From Fictibacillus nanhaiensis (lineage in GTDB: Bacteria; Bacillota; Bacilli; Bacillales; Fictibacillaceae), in NCBI GenBank assembly GCA_016401345.1, contig JAEACG010000001.1, positions 1 through 64,000 on the forward strand: a DNA stretch of 64,000 bases, in the 5' to 3' direction. A program made the position numbers and the translations under genes. The notes under the pieces were generated by a model, which searched no databases, was not told where the DNA came from, and saw only the letters and a program-made list of their open reading frames with translations. Below are positions 33,396 through 40,813 of the stretch, in pieces. Numbering within the stretch: position 1 is the stretch's first letter; the number at the start of each line of letters is the position of its first letter.

Positions 33396-34644
33396 ACTAA
33401 ATCGGCTAAAAAAACATATGGTAAATCCGGTTTCAACGCCTCCTGTACAGAGCAAGCAACCACTTGAGGATTCATCAGGTAAAAGGATTGATCATGCGGA
33501 TTATTGGGAGAAATTTGGGGCGTCAGCTTATTTTTTCGAAGAGGATTATTGCATCATCCGAAAAGTAGAATATCCTCTTGACACAAAGTGGGGGCGTTAT
33601 CGGTTTTCTGACGCTTTGGACGCTGTGTCGAAATGGCAGGATATTGATGCTGAGCACCCTTTACATGCAAGGGATTTAGAAGCATCTGACCTTTTGTTCT
33701 TTGATACAGAAACAACTGGTTTAAGTGGTGGAGCCGGGAATACGATCTTTATGCTCGGTATGAGTCAGATCAAGGGAGATCACGTTTTAGTGCACCAGTT
33801 CTTCCTACCAGGACCAGGATCTGAAGTTGCTCTTTATCATTACTTCTTAAATCATGTGAAAGAACTGAGGAATCTAGTAACGTATAACGGAAAATCCTTT
33901 GATTGGCCACAAGTGAAAACGCGGCATACTTTAATTCGTGATTTTGTACCTTCATTGCCAGAGTTTGGTCACTTTGATCTCCTTCATGGCGCTAGGAGGC
34001 TTTGGAAAGATACGTTACCTGCGGTTAAGCTTTCTGTAGTGGAAAAAGAGATACTTGGCGTGAATCGGATTCATGATACACCTGGTTATCTTGCGCCCAT
34101 GCTCTATTTTCAATATTGCAATGAAGGAGAACCTTCGCTCCTTGAAGGAGTTTTTCAGCACAACGAGTGGGATGTTCTTTCGCTCATCACGCTATATACT
34201 CATATGTCTGGGATTGTGACAGGTAAAGGTTTTCGTACAGAAAAAGAAACGTATGAATCTGCGAGATGGTTTGAAGCTTTAAACGAACAAGAACATGCGA
34301 TGTCTCTTTATAACGAGGTTCTGGAAACGGGAAATTCACATACATCTCAATCAAAAAAATCATTAGCTGCTCTAAACAAAAAGTGTAATGAGATAGAAAT
34401 CTCTGTCCAGTATTGGTTGGAATTGCTTGAAGAAGATCATTTAGATGAAGAGCCAGCTGTTGAACTTTCTAAGTATTTTGAGCACATACAAAAAGATTAC
34501 GATAAAGCTCTTCATTTTGCTGTTATGGCCTATTCAAGGTGGAAGGGCAAAAAAAGGTTAACAAAGAGGAAAGAAGAACAGGAAAAACAGCGTTTTTTGA
34601 AAAGAATCGAACGATTAGAACAACGCGTCATCCAATATTCGTAA
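33379..34644 (+). CDS. mrfB: Exonuclease MrfB (YprB)
   Basis: 421 residues. LLFFDTETTGLSGGAGNTIFMLG is the first DEDD exonuclease motif; NLVTYNGKSFDWPQVK and EWDVLSLITLY provide later acidic residues. The C-terminal 150 residues are TPR-like helices. The protein partners MrfA, with translational coupling and an AAAGGAG site inside the preceding gene. The transcript has no clear terminator before 35005. Confidence 0.92.
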   Translation: MSIQNKLNRLKKHMVNPVSTPPVQSKQPLEDSSGKRIDHADYWEKFGASAYFFEEDYCIIRKVEYPLDTKWGRYRFSDALDAVSKWQDIDAEHPLHARDLEASDLLFFDTETTGLSGGAGNTIFMLGMSQIKGDHVLVHQFFLPGPGSEVALYHYFLNHVKELRNLVTYNGKSFDWPQVKTRHTLIRDFVPSLPEFGHFDLLHGARRLWKDTLPAVKLSVVEKEILGVNRIHDTPGYLAPMLYFQYCNEGEPSLLEGVFQHNEWDVLSLITLYTHMSGIVTGKGFRTEKETYESARWFEALNEQEHAMSLYNEVLETGNSHTSQSKKSLAALNKKCNEIEISVQYWLELLEEDHLDEEPAVELSKYFEHIQKDYDKALHFAVMAYSRWKGKKRLTKRKEEQEKQRFLKRIERLEQRVIQYS

Positions 34645-34760
34645 AAATTCGTCAAATTTATGAATTCCTGCAAAATATCTCTTCTCAAACGGCATTGTTT
34701 TTTGTAGAATATAAGAGGACATGAAAATGTTCTTAAGAAAATAAATTCCCCCTTTTTTTA

Positions 34761-34862
34761 TTCCCCGGGTAAGCGCAAAAAACGTCATAAAACCTTATAT
34801 TTCTGCTAGGTTTTCGTCATATTTCCTGACGATTCGATTGTTTTCGCAAAATAACCCGGAAT
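34761..34862 (+). other. Possible structured RNA upstream of a 30-residue membrane protein
   Basis: CCGGGT (34765-34770) and ACCCGG (34854-34859) pair across 83 nt. Between them lie two inner hairpins, AAAACC/GGTTTT (about 34789-34794 and 34809-34814) and CGTCA/TGACG (34815-34819 and 34827-34831), a three-way-junction arrangement. The region lies 37 nt before the small ORF's ribosome site. It matches no riboswitch I recognise; nested pairing may be chance. Confidence 0.3.
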
Positions 34863-34905
34863 AGGGATAGGGAAATATATATTTTAAGCTATGGAGAGAT
34901 GGTAC

Positions 34906-34998
34906 GTGAAGCAGTGGATTGTTGTTCTATTTTTTGTAATCGTCGGGTTAACAGTAATGATTGGCAATCAAATCAGTCACACAACACAAAACTTTTAA
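34906..34998 (+). CDS. Tiny single-span membrane protein
   Basis: 30 residues: MKQWIVVLFFVIVGLTVMIG followed by NQISHTTQNF. GTG at 34906 lies 7 nt after GGAGAG, and the frame ends just before a strong terminator. One transmembrane helix with a short hydrophilic tail. Too short for family assignment; ribosome site, composition and terminator support a real gene. Confidence 0.6.
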   Translation: MKQWIVVLFFVIVGLTVMIGNQISHTTQNF

Positions 34999-35004
34999 TG
35001 AAGC

Positions 35005-35033
35005 CCCGGCTATAGACAGAGCCGGGTGTTTTT
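35005..35033 (+). terminator. Rho-independent terminator
   Basis: CCCGGCT pairs with AGCCGGG around an 8-nt loop, followed by TGTTTTT. It closes the transcript of the small ORF and possibly mrfAB. Confidence 0.88.
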
Positions 35034-35055
35034 CATTAATAGGAGGTATTTTCAC

Positions 35056-35616
35056 ATGCTTCAAACACTGCTTGTCAGTGGCTACAAAGCTCATGAACTG
35101 GGGATTTTTAGTGACAAACATGAAGGGGTATACTATATAAAGAAAGCGATTGGACAAAAGTTAGTCTCGCTACTTGATGAAGGACTTGAATGGGTGATCA
35201 TCAGTGGGCAGCCTGGTGTTGAAATGTGGGCTGCAGAAGTGGTGTTTGATCTTCAAGCAGAATACCCCGATCTAAAACTTGCAGTTCTTACACCGTTCTT
35301 AGAGCAAGAAGCTCGTTGGAAAGAAAACGTTCAAGAAAAATATCATGAAATTTTAGCTGGTGCCGATTTTGTTGATTCAGTCAGCCGAAAGCCATACGAG
35401 TCGCCAGGGCAGCTTCGTGTTAAAAATCAATTTCTTGTGCAAAAAAGCGATGCCGTGTTGCTTTTATACGACGAAGAAAAAGACGGTTCACCGAAGTATT
35501 ATTTACAGGCAGCTAAACAAAAGCAGGAAATGGACAATTCGTACGAAATATTTTATATTACTCCTTATGACTTGGATGTTCTTGTACAAGAGGAACAATA
35601 CAATCGTAATGAATAA
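35056..35616 (+). CDS. ypsA: YpsA, DUF1273/SLOG-fold protein
   Basis: 186 residues. VSGYKAHELGIFSDKHEGVYYIKKAI at the N-terminus and WVIISGQPGVEMWAAEVV form the SLOG nucleotide-ligand fold; LRVKNQFLVQKSDAVLLLYDEEKDGSPKYYL is the C-terminal signature. YpsA influences cell division in B. subtilis and S. aureus and sits next to gpsB, as here. ATG 35056 follows AGGAGG. Confidence 0.92.
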   Translation: MLQTLLVSGYKAHELGIFSDKHEGVYYIKKAIGQKLVSLLDEGLEWVIISGQPGVEMWAAEVVFDLQAEYPDLKLAVLTPFLEQEARWKENVQEKYHEILAGADFVDSVSRKPYESPGQLRVKNQFLVQKSDAVLLLYDEEKDGSPKYYLQAAKQKQEMDNSYEIFYITPYDLDVLVQEEQYNRNE

Positions 35617-35698
35617 ATGAATCTAAAGTCGAAAAAAATTGACATTTAGGTCAGGTAGTGAAAAAATAATTTTAGAATCTTTGTGTGAGGTGATTCAC

Positions 35699-36013
35699 AT
35701 GAGTGAACAGCGTTTTCATTTAACGGCGAAAGAAATTTTGGAAAAAGACTTTAAACAAGGCTTTCGTGGCTATGATCAAGACGAAGTAGACAAATTCTTA
35801 GATCTTATCATTAAGGATTATGAAAATTTCCAAAAAGAGTATGATGCAGTTGTGCAAGAAAACAATCGACTGCGTAAAGAAGCTCAAAATACTACTGATC
35901 ATCAGCAAACACGCAGAATGTCTTCAGTAACTTCAAGCACGACGAACTCCGATATTCTTCAGCGTTTGTCTAACTTGGAAAAACATGTTTTTGGCAGCAA
36001 ATTGTACGATTGA
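35699..36013 (+). CDS. gpsB: Cell-division regulator GpsB
   Basis: 104 residues. LTAKEILEKDFKQGFRGYDQDEVDKFLDLIIKDYE is the DivIVA-like membrane-binding N-terminus. A coiled coil (QEYDAVVQENNRLRKE-like) and a short C-terminal helix (ILQRLSNLEKHVFGSKLYD) follow. GpsB links PBP1 and divisome proteins to shuttle between division and elongation. ATG 35699 follows GTGAGGTGATT. Neighbouring ypsA and rnpB give the usual Bacillus order. Confidence 0.95.
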   Translation: MSEQRFHLTAKEILEKDFKQGFRGYDQDEVDKFLDLIIKDYENFQKEYDAVVQENNRLRKEAQNTTDHQQTRRMSSVTSSTTNSDILQRLSNLEKHVFGSKLYD

Positions 36014-36030
36014 TTCCAGTTATTATCCAT

Positions 36031-36059
36031 TTGTTTTTATCCATTCAGCATGCTATAAT
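36031..36059 (+). promoter_or_regulatory. Promoter of rnpB
   Basis: TTGTTT at 36031-36036 and TATAAT at 36054-36059 with a 17-nt spacer, and an extended -10 TG at 36051-36052. Transcription should begin near 36066, just before the RNase P RNA. Confidence 0.8.
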
Positions 36060-36077
36060 GAATCTTGCTTTTAAAAC

Positions 36078-36512
36078 TTAAATCAATAGCGTTCGGGTAA
36101 TCGCTGGATCAGATTTTCTGGTTTAGAGGAAAGTCCATGCTCGCACGGATCTGAGATGACCGTAATGATCGTGCCTGGCCAAAAAATAAGCCAGGGTAGA
36201 TTGGTTTGCTTGTATAAAGCTTACTGGACTAACGGCAGGGAACGCACCTAAGTCTTCGGATATGGTGTTAATACCTTGAAAGTGCCACAGTGACGTAGTC
36301 CCGATGGAAACAAAGGGAGTGGAACGAGGTAAACCCCACGAGCGAGAAACCCAAATTATGGTAGGGGAGTTTCCCATTTCGGAATTGAACGATTGGGAGA
36401 ACAAGAAGCCAAGGCTTTTTGTAGATAGATGATTACCACCGGTGTACGAGGCTACCAGCCGTTTGTAGTACTAAGGAACAGAACATGGCTTACAGAACGT
36501 TATTGGTACCTA
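36078..36512 (+). ncRNA. rnpB: RNase P RNA, class B (Bacillus type)
   Basis: The conserved core GTTCGGGTAATCGCTGG appears at about 36089. It is followed by AGAGGAAAGTCCATGCTCGC, CTTCGGATATGG, GAAAGTGCCACAGTGACG, GGTAAACCCC, CGAGCGAGAAACCCAAAT and TAGATAGATGATTACC, closing with TGGCTTACAGAACGTTATT. The ends CAATAGCGTT and AACGTTATTG pair as helix P1. The length of about 435 nt and the class B insertions match Bacillus RNase P RNA, which cleaves tRNA precursors with RnpA. Confidence 0.97.
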
Positions 36513-36530
36513 AATTAAAGCTGAATGAGG

Positions 36531-36552
36531 GCCCCGTTTACCGGGGCTTTTT
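36531..36552 (+). terminator. Terminator of rnpB
   Basis: GCCCCG pairs with CGGGGC around a 5-nt loop, followed by TTTTTC. Confidence 0.88.
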
Positions 36553-36631
36553 CTATTTACATAAAAAAGTGTCCTCAAATAAGGGTATACTTATTACTAT
36601 AGAAATCGATGAAGATTAAGGAGTTCATATT

Positions 36632-37780
36632 ATGACACAATTAAGACTGCTGGCAACAGCAGCTATGGGATTAGAGGCTCTTGTAGCCAATGAAGTTCGC
36701 GCGCTAGGTTTTGAGAATGTGAAAGTTGAAAACGGGAAAGTTTATTTTGATGGTGATGAGAAAACTTTAGTAAAAGCTAACTTATGGTTAAGAACGGCAG
36801 ATCGCGTAAAATTAGTGGTTGGTGAGTTTAAAGCAGAGACGTTTGATGAACTTTTTGAGCAAACGAAGGCACTTCCTTGGGCTGATTTTATTCCTGAAGA
36901 CGGGGAATTCCCCGTAATCGGCCGGTCCGTAAAATCAAAGCTATTTTCTGTATCCGACTGCCAAGCAATCGTAAAGAAAGCAGTAGTGGATAACTTGAAA
37001 ACGGCGTATAACCGTAAAACATGGTTCCCTGAGGACGGAGCATTGTATCGAATCGAGGTGGCGATTCATAAGGATATCGCGACATTAACTCTTGATACGA
37101 GTGGTACAGGTCTACACAAGCGTGGATACCGTGAGTTGCATTCAGGTGCGCCGATTAAAGAAACGATGGCTGCAGCCCTTATTATGCTAACAAATTGGAC
37201 GCCAGACAAGCCTTTCGCTGATCCTTTTTGTGGTTCAGGCACATTGCCGATAGAAGCTGCGATGATCGGCCAAAACATCGCGCCTGGTTTAAATCGTGAA
37301 TTTGCTTCAGAAAAATGGAACTGGATTGATAAAAAGGTCTGGTATGAGGCAGTTGGAGAAGCTCAAGATGTTGCGAAATACGATCTGCCTCTTGAGATTC
37401 AAGGATCTGATATTGATCATAAGATGATCGAACTATCTAAGAATAATGCTAACGAAGCTGGATTCGATGATTTTATTACGTTTAAACAGATGCAAGTCCG
37501 CGATTTCACGACTAGAAAAGATTTCGGTTGTCTTGTGACGAATCCGCCTTACGGAGAGCGACTAGGTGAGAGAGAAGAAGTAGCACAGATGTATCGTGAT
37601 CTTGGTATGGCGATGAAACCGTATGATACATGGAGTGTATACGTGATAACTTCAAATGAGAAATTTGAAGAATATTATGGCCGTTCAGCAACGAAAAAAC
37701 GCAAGCTTTATAACGGTGACTTGAAGACCGACTATTATCAATACTTCGGAAAGCGTCCGCCTAGACAGCACCAGAGTTAG
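36632..37780 (+). CDS. ypsC: THUMP-domain RNA methyltransferase YpsC (RlmL N-terminal-like)
   Basis: 382 residues. An N-terminal ferredoxin-like and THUMP RNA-binding region (about 1-165) precedes a Rossmann methyltransferase with PFADPFCGSGTLPIEAAMIG (SAM loop), LEIQGSDIDHKM and LVTNPPYGERLGE (the NPPY N-methylation motif). Family knowledge points to N2-guanine methylation of 23S rRNA. AAGGAG precedes the ATG. Confidence 0.93.
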   Translation: MTQLRLLATAAMGLEALVANEVRALGFENVKVENGKVYFDGDEKTLVKANLWLRTADRVKLVVGEFKAETFDELFEQTKALPWADFIPEDGEFPVIGRSVKSKLFSVSDCQAIVKKAVVDNLKTAYNRKTWFPEDGALYRIEVAIHKDIATLTLDTSGTGLHKRGYRELHSGAPIKETMAAALIMLTNWTPDKPFADPFCGSGTLPIEAAMIGQNIAPGLNREFASEKWNWIDKKVWYEAVGEAQDVAKYDLPLEIQGSDIDHKMIELSKNNANEAGFDDFITFKQMQVRDFTTRKDFGCLVTNPPYGERLGEREEVAQMYRDLGMAMKPYDTWSVYVITSNEKFEEYYGRSATKKRKLYNGDLKTDYYQYFGKRPPRQHQS

Positions 37781-37815
37781 TGAGTGTGTTTTAAATTTAT
37801 GGTATGGGTAGCTGT

Positions 37816-37927
37816 GGATGTCGAAAATTGTAGACTCGCGGATAAAAGCTGAAAATTTGTGGATTGAGAAGCAAAACTCGTGGATTGAACTACAAAATTT
37901 GTGGATTCAAGGACAAAACTTTTGGAT
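37816..37927. repeat. Degenerate 21-nt tandem repeats (GTGGATT core)
   Basis: GGAT occurs at 37840, 37861, 37882, 37903 and 37924, exactly 21 nt apart, and once more at 37816, 24 nt earlier. The surrounding unit is roughly AAAACTTGTGGATTGAA. The array follows the ypsC stop and ends just before a strong terminator. Read on the minus strand it would encode a heptad peptide (STNFV.Q), but no ribosome site supports translation. Confidence 0.85.
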
Positions 37928-37944
37928 TCTACCCCCAAACCAAT

Positions 37945-37982
37945 AAAAAAGGCTGACTCGATCAAAAAAGTCAGCCTTTTTT
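37945..37982 (+). terminator. Terminator of ypsC
   Basis: AAAAAAGGCTGACT pairs with AGTCAGCCTTTTTT, with a 10-nt loop. The remaining stretch, 37983-38214, is AT-rich without a feature I can support. Confidence 0.9.
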
Positions 37983-38214
37983 ATGTGAATCATACACCTT
38001 AATAGCAATAAAACCATAATAATTTCACGTACCGTATACATTTAATAAATTTTATTTTAAAAAACATTAGGAAATAGCAATTTTAAACCGAAATTAAATA
38101 ACACAATGCATACTCACTACTACATTGGTCATCACCAATTACAGAAACAAAGTTTAAAGACCTCTTAAACACGTACATACTATGCCTAACCATAAAACGA
38201 AAGCAGGTTATATT

Positions 38215-38394
38215 ATGTACACACAATTCAGCCATTTAGATAGCATTCAAAAGGCATTACAAAACATACAACCACACCTGAAAGATCATCATAAAGCCGA
38301 AATTCAAAGTGTCCTACATCAATCAATTGGTCACGTAAACAATATTGATCCTTCTTTTGCAACGTATGCAGAACTTTTTAAAGAAGATTTTTAG
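38215..38394 (+). CDS. Small protein of unknown function
   Basis: 59 residues: MYTQFSHLDSIQKALQNIQPHLKDHHKAEIQSVLHQSIGHVN, mostly amphipathic helix, with tail DPSFATYAELFKEDF. ATG 38215 has a moderate AGCAGG site; the alternative ATG 38182 has none. No terminator or partner seen. Not recognised. Confidence 0.5.
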   Translation: MYTQFSHLDSIQKALQNIQPHLKDHHKAEIQSVLHQSIGHVNNIDPSFATYAELFKEDF

Positions 38395-38489
38395 AAAAAA
38401 AATAAAATCGACCAGCAGGACTTTTTTATTGCGTCACGAATTCATATAGCGGTATGTTTTTTATGAAACCGTGAAGGGATGGAATAGCA

Positions 38490-40010
38490 ATGACGCAAAC
38501 AAAAGTAACTGTTGAAAAAGAATTCTTAGATTATGTGAAAAAAATGGTACACATCAATGAAGCCATCGGCCTCATGTATTGGGACCTTCGTACAGGCGCA
38601 CCTAAAAAAGGGGTCGAGCAACGTTCTGAAGTAATCGGGACATTATCTTCGGATGTTTTTGCGATGTCTACTTCTGAAGAAATGAAGAGTTATATCGAAG
38701 AACTTTCTAAGTCTGATATACAAGACTCTCTTTCTGATGTTACGAAGAAGACGCTAGAGGAAGTAAAAAAAGATTACGAGCGTAATGCCAAGATTCCTCC
38801 AGCAGAATTTAAAGAGTACGTTATTCTTCAATCAAAAGCAGAAACGGTGTGGGAAGAAGCGAAGAACGCTTCAGACTTCTCCTTATTCCAGCCATACTTA
38901 GAAAAACTTGTTGATTATAATAAGAAGTTCATCGGCTATTGGGGCTATGAAGGGAATAAATATAACACACTCTTAGATATGTATGAGCCTGGTGTTACAG
39001 TAGAAATCTTAGATGAGACGTTCTCTAAACTTCGTGATCGAATCGTACCTCTTCTTCAAAAAGTTACAGAAGCAGGACAGCCAGATACGAAGTTCTTATT
39101 CGAACATTTCCCGAAAGAAAAGCAAAAAGAATTCAGCATGCATGTTCTAAAAGACATGGGTTATGACTTTGATTCTGGTCGTTTGGATGAAACGGTTCAC
39201 CCGTTCGCAATCGGATTAAACCCGGGAGACGTTCGAGTAACAACGAAGTATATGGAAAACGACTTCCGTACGGCTGTATTCGGAACCATTCATGAAGGTG
39301 GACACGCACTTTATGAGCAAAACATTTCAGATGAACTCGTTGGAACACCACTTGCTACTGGAACATCTATGGGCATTCACGAGTCTCAGTCTCTGTTCTG
39401 GGAGAACTTTGTCGGTCGTCACTTTGGATTCTGGAAAAATCAATACAACATGTTAAAGACGGTTTCGGGTGCACAGTTTAACGGAGTAGAGCTTGAAGAT
39501 TTCTACCGCTCTATTAACGTTGTCGAGCCTTCGCTCATTCGTATTGAAGCTGATGAGATGACATATCCACTGCATGTTATCGTTCGTTATGAAATCGAAA
39601 AAGGCTTGTTTAACGACGAAATTGAAGTAAAAGACCTTCCGCGCATCTGGAATGAAAAGATGCAAGAATATATCGGTGTTACGCCTAAGAACGATGCGGA
39701 AGGAGTGCTTCAAGATGTACACTGGTCAGGCGGAAGCTTTGGTTACTTCCCGTCCTATGCTCTTGGATACATTTATGCAGCACAGCTTAAAAATGCGATG
39801 GTAAACGACATTCCTGATTTCGATGCACTTATGGAGTCTGGAAACCTTCTTCCGATCAAAGAATGGTTAACAAAAAATGTGCATCAGTACGGAAAGATGA
39901 AGAAGCCTATTGAAATCTTAAAAGACGTAACAGGTGAGGGTCTAAACCCAGATCATCTGATCGCTTACTTCGAAAAGAAGTATAGTGATATTTACCGCTT
40001 AGAGAAATAA
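38490..40010 (+). CDS. Carboxypeptidase, M32 family
   Basis: 506 residues, the usual M32 length. GTIHEGGHALYEQ carries the HExxH-like zinc motif HEGGH, followed by HESQSLFWENFVGR with the third ligand Glu. The N-terminus (INEAIGLMYWDLRTGAPKKG) is typical of thermostable carboxypeptidase 1. It removes C-terminal amino acids from peptides with a metal ion. Cytoplasmic, no signal peptide. Good AAGGGATGG site; single gene. Confidence 0.95.
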   Translation: MTQTKVTVEKEFLDYVKKMVHINEAIGLMYWDLRTGAPKKGVEQRSEVIGTLSSDVFAMSTSEEMKSYIEELSKSDIQDSLSDVTKKTLEEVKKDYERNAKIPPAEFKEYVILQSKAETVWEEAKNASDFSLFQPYLEKLVDYNKKFIGYWGYEGNKYNTLLDMYEPGVTVEILDETFSKLRDRIVPLLQKVTEAGQPDTKFLFEHFPKEKQKEFSMHVLKDMGYDFDSGRLDETVHPFAIGLNPGDVRVTTKYMENDFRTAVFGTIHEGGHALYEQNISDELVGTPLATGTSMGIHESQSLFWENFVGRHFGFWKNQYNMLKTVSGAQFNGVELEDFYRSINVVEPSLIRIEADEMTYPLHVIVRYEIEKGLFNDEIEVKDLPRIWNEKMQEYIGVTPKNDAEGVLQDVHWSGGSFGYFPSYALGYIYAAQLKNAMVNDIPDFDALMESGNLLPIKEWLTKNVHQYGKMKKPIEILKDVTGEGLNPDHLIAYFEKKYSDIYRLEK

Positions 40011-40020
40011 TGAATTATAG

Positions 40021-40063
40021 CCGGCGGTTCTCGAAAACAAGATTCGAGATTGCCGGTTTTTTT
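40021..40063 (+). terminator. Terminator of the M32 carboxypeptidase gene
   Basis: CCGGC...CTCGAA (40021-40034) pairs with TTCGAG...GCCGG (40043-40056), followed by seven T. Confidence 0.85.
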
Positions 40064-40199
40064 CACTTAGTACGATAGTATAAGTTCAACTAAGGCTGTC
40101 TTGAATAACTTGGCGTCTGCCAAGTTTTCTTTTTGAAAAGGTTTCATTTCTACATAATTTGTCTAAAACTATATAAAAAGACACTAGGAGGACATAAAG

Positions 40200-40607
40200 A
40201 TGGGAGCTGCAACGACACAAGATATCCAAAACCTGTTAAAATTAAGAAAACGCATTGCTGTAGTCGGTCTATCTGATCAACCCTTTCGCACATCTTATAT
40301 GGTTTCAGAATATATGCAGAATGCCGGTTACGAGATTATCCCTGTAAATCCTAATGTCAGAGAGGTTTTAGGGCAAAAGGCGTTTGCGACGCTCGAAGAG
40401 ATCGAGGGGCATGTAGATATTGTTAACGTGTTTAGACGCAGTGAATATTTGCCTGAAGTTGCACGTTCTGCTGCGAAAATAAAAGCTGGTTTCTTTTGGG
40501 CACAGCTCGGTCTTTATAGTGCAGAAGCAGAAGAGATTTTGCAAAGTGCGACGATTCCTTATATTATGGATAAGTGCATTAAAGTGGAACATGCTATGAT
40601 ACGGTAG
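40200..40607 (+). CDS. yneT: CoA-binding domain protein, YneT-like
   Basis: 135 residues with a Rossmann fold: KRIAVVGLSDQPFRTSYMVSEYMQNAGYEIIPVNPN is the CoA-binding nucleotide loop, and IVNVFRRSEYLPEVARSA and CIKVEH complete it. B. subtilis yneT lies just before parEC, exactly as here. The AGGAGG site is good. Ligand binding to CoA is the family assignment; the biochemical role is unknown. Confidence 0.9.
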   Translation: MGAATTQDIQNLLKLRKRIAVVGLSDQPFRTSYMVSEYMQNAGYEIIPVNPNVREVLGQKAFATLEEIEGHVDIVNVFRRSEYLPEVARSAAKIKAGFFWAQLGLYSAEAEEILQSATIPYIMDKCIKVEHAMIR

Positions 40608-40612
40608 TAATG

Positions 40613-40640
40613 AACCACCCGCATTCATACGGGTGGTTTT
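40613..40640 (+). terminator. Terminator of the yneT-like gene
   Basis: AACCACCCG pairs with CGGGTGGTT around an 8-nt loop, followed by a short T run. Confidence 0.85.
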
Positions 40641-40755
40641 CCCATGCTTATCTTGTGTAATCACTTTTTATTAGAAAAATATTCTTTTCGACACTAAAGG
40701 TTTTCAGTCGATATACCGAGAAATAAGAGGAGAATATACAGACAACAGTAGTATA

Positions 40756-40769
40756 GAAACAAACGTTCT
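40756..40769. promoter_or_regulatory. Possible LexA-like box upstream of parE
   Basis: GAAAC-AAAC-GTTCT resembles the LexA consensus CGAAC-N4-GTTCG in seven of ten fixed positions. From memory, B. subtilis parEC has been linked to LexA. Weak on sequence alone. Confidence 0.25.
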
Positions 40770-40813
40770 GCTATTATAGTAGTACTGCAGCAACGTGAAA
40801 GGAGCAACACAAC

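Noticed and set aside
37777-37965. Minus-strand ORF with heptad repeats
   Set aside because: It only translates the 21-nt array, has no ribosome site, and overlaps the ypsC terminator.
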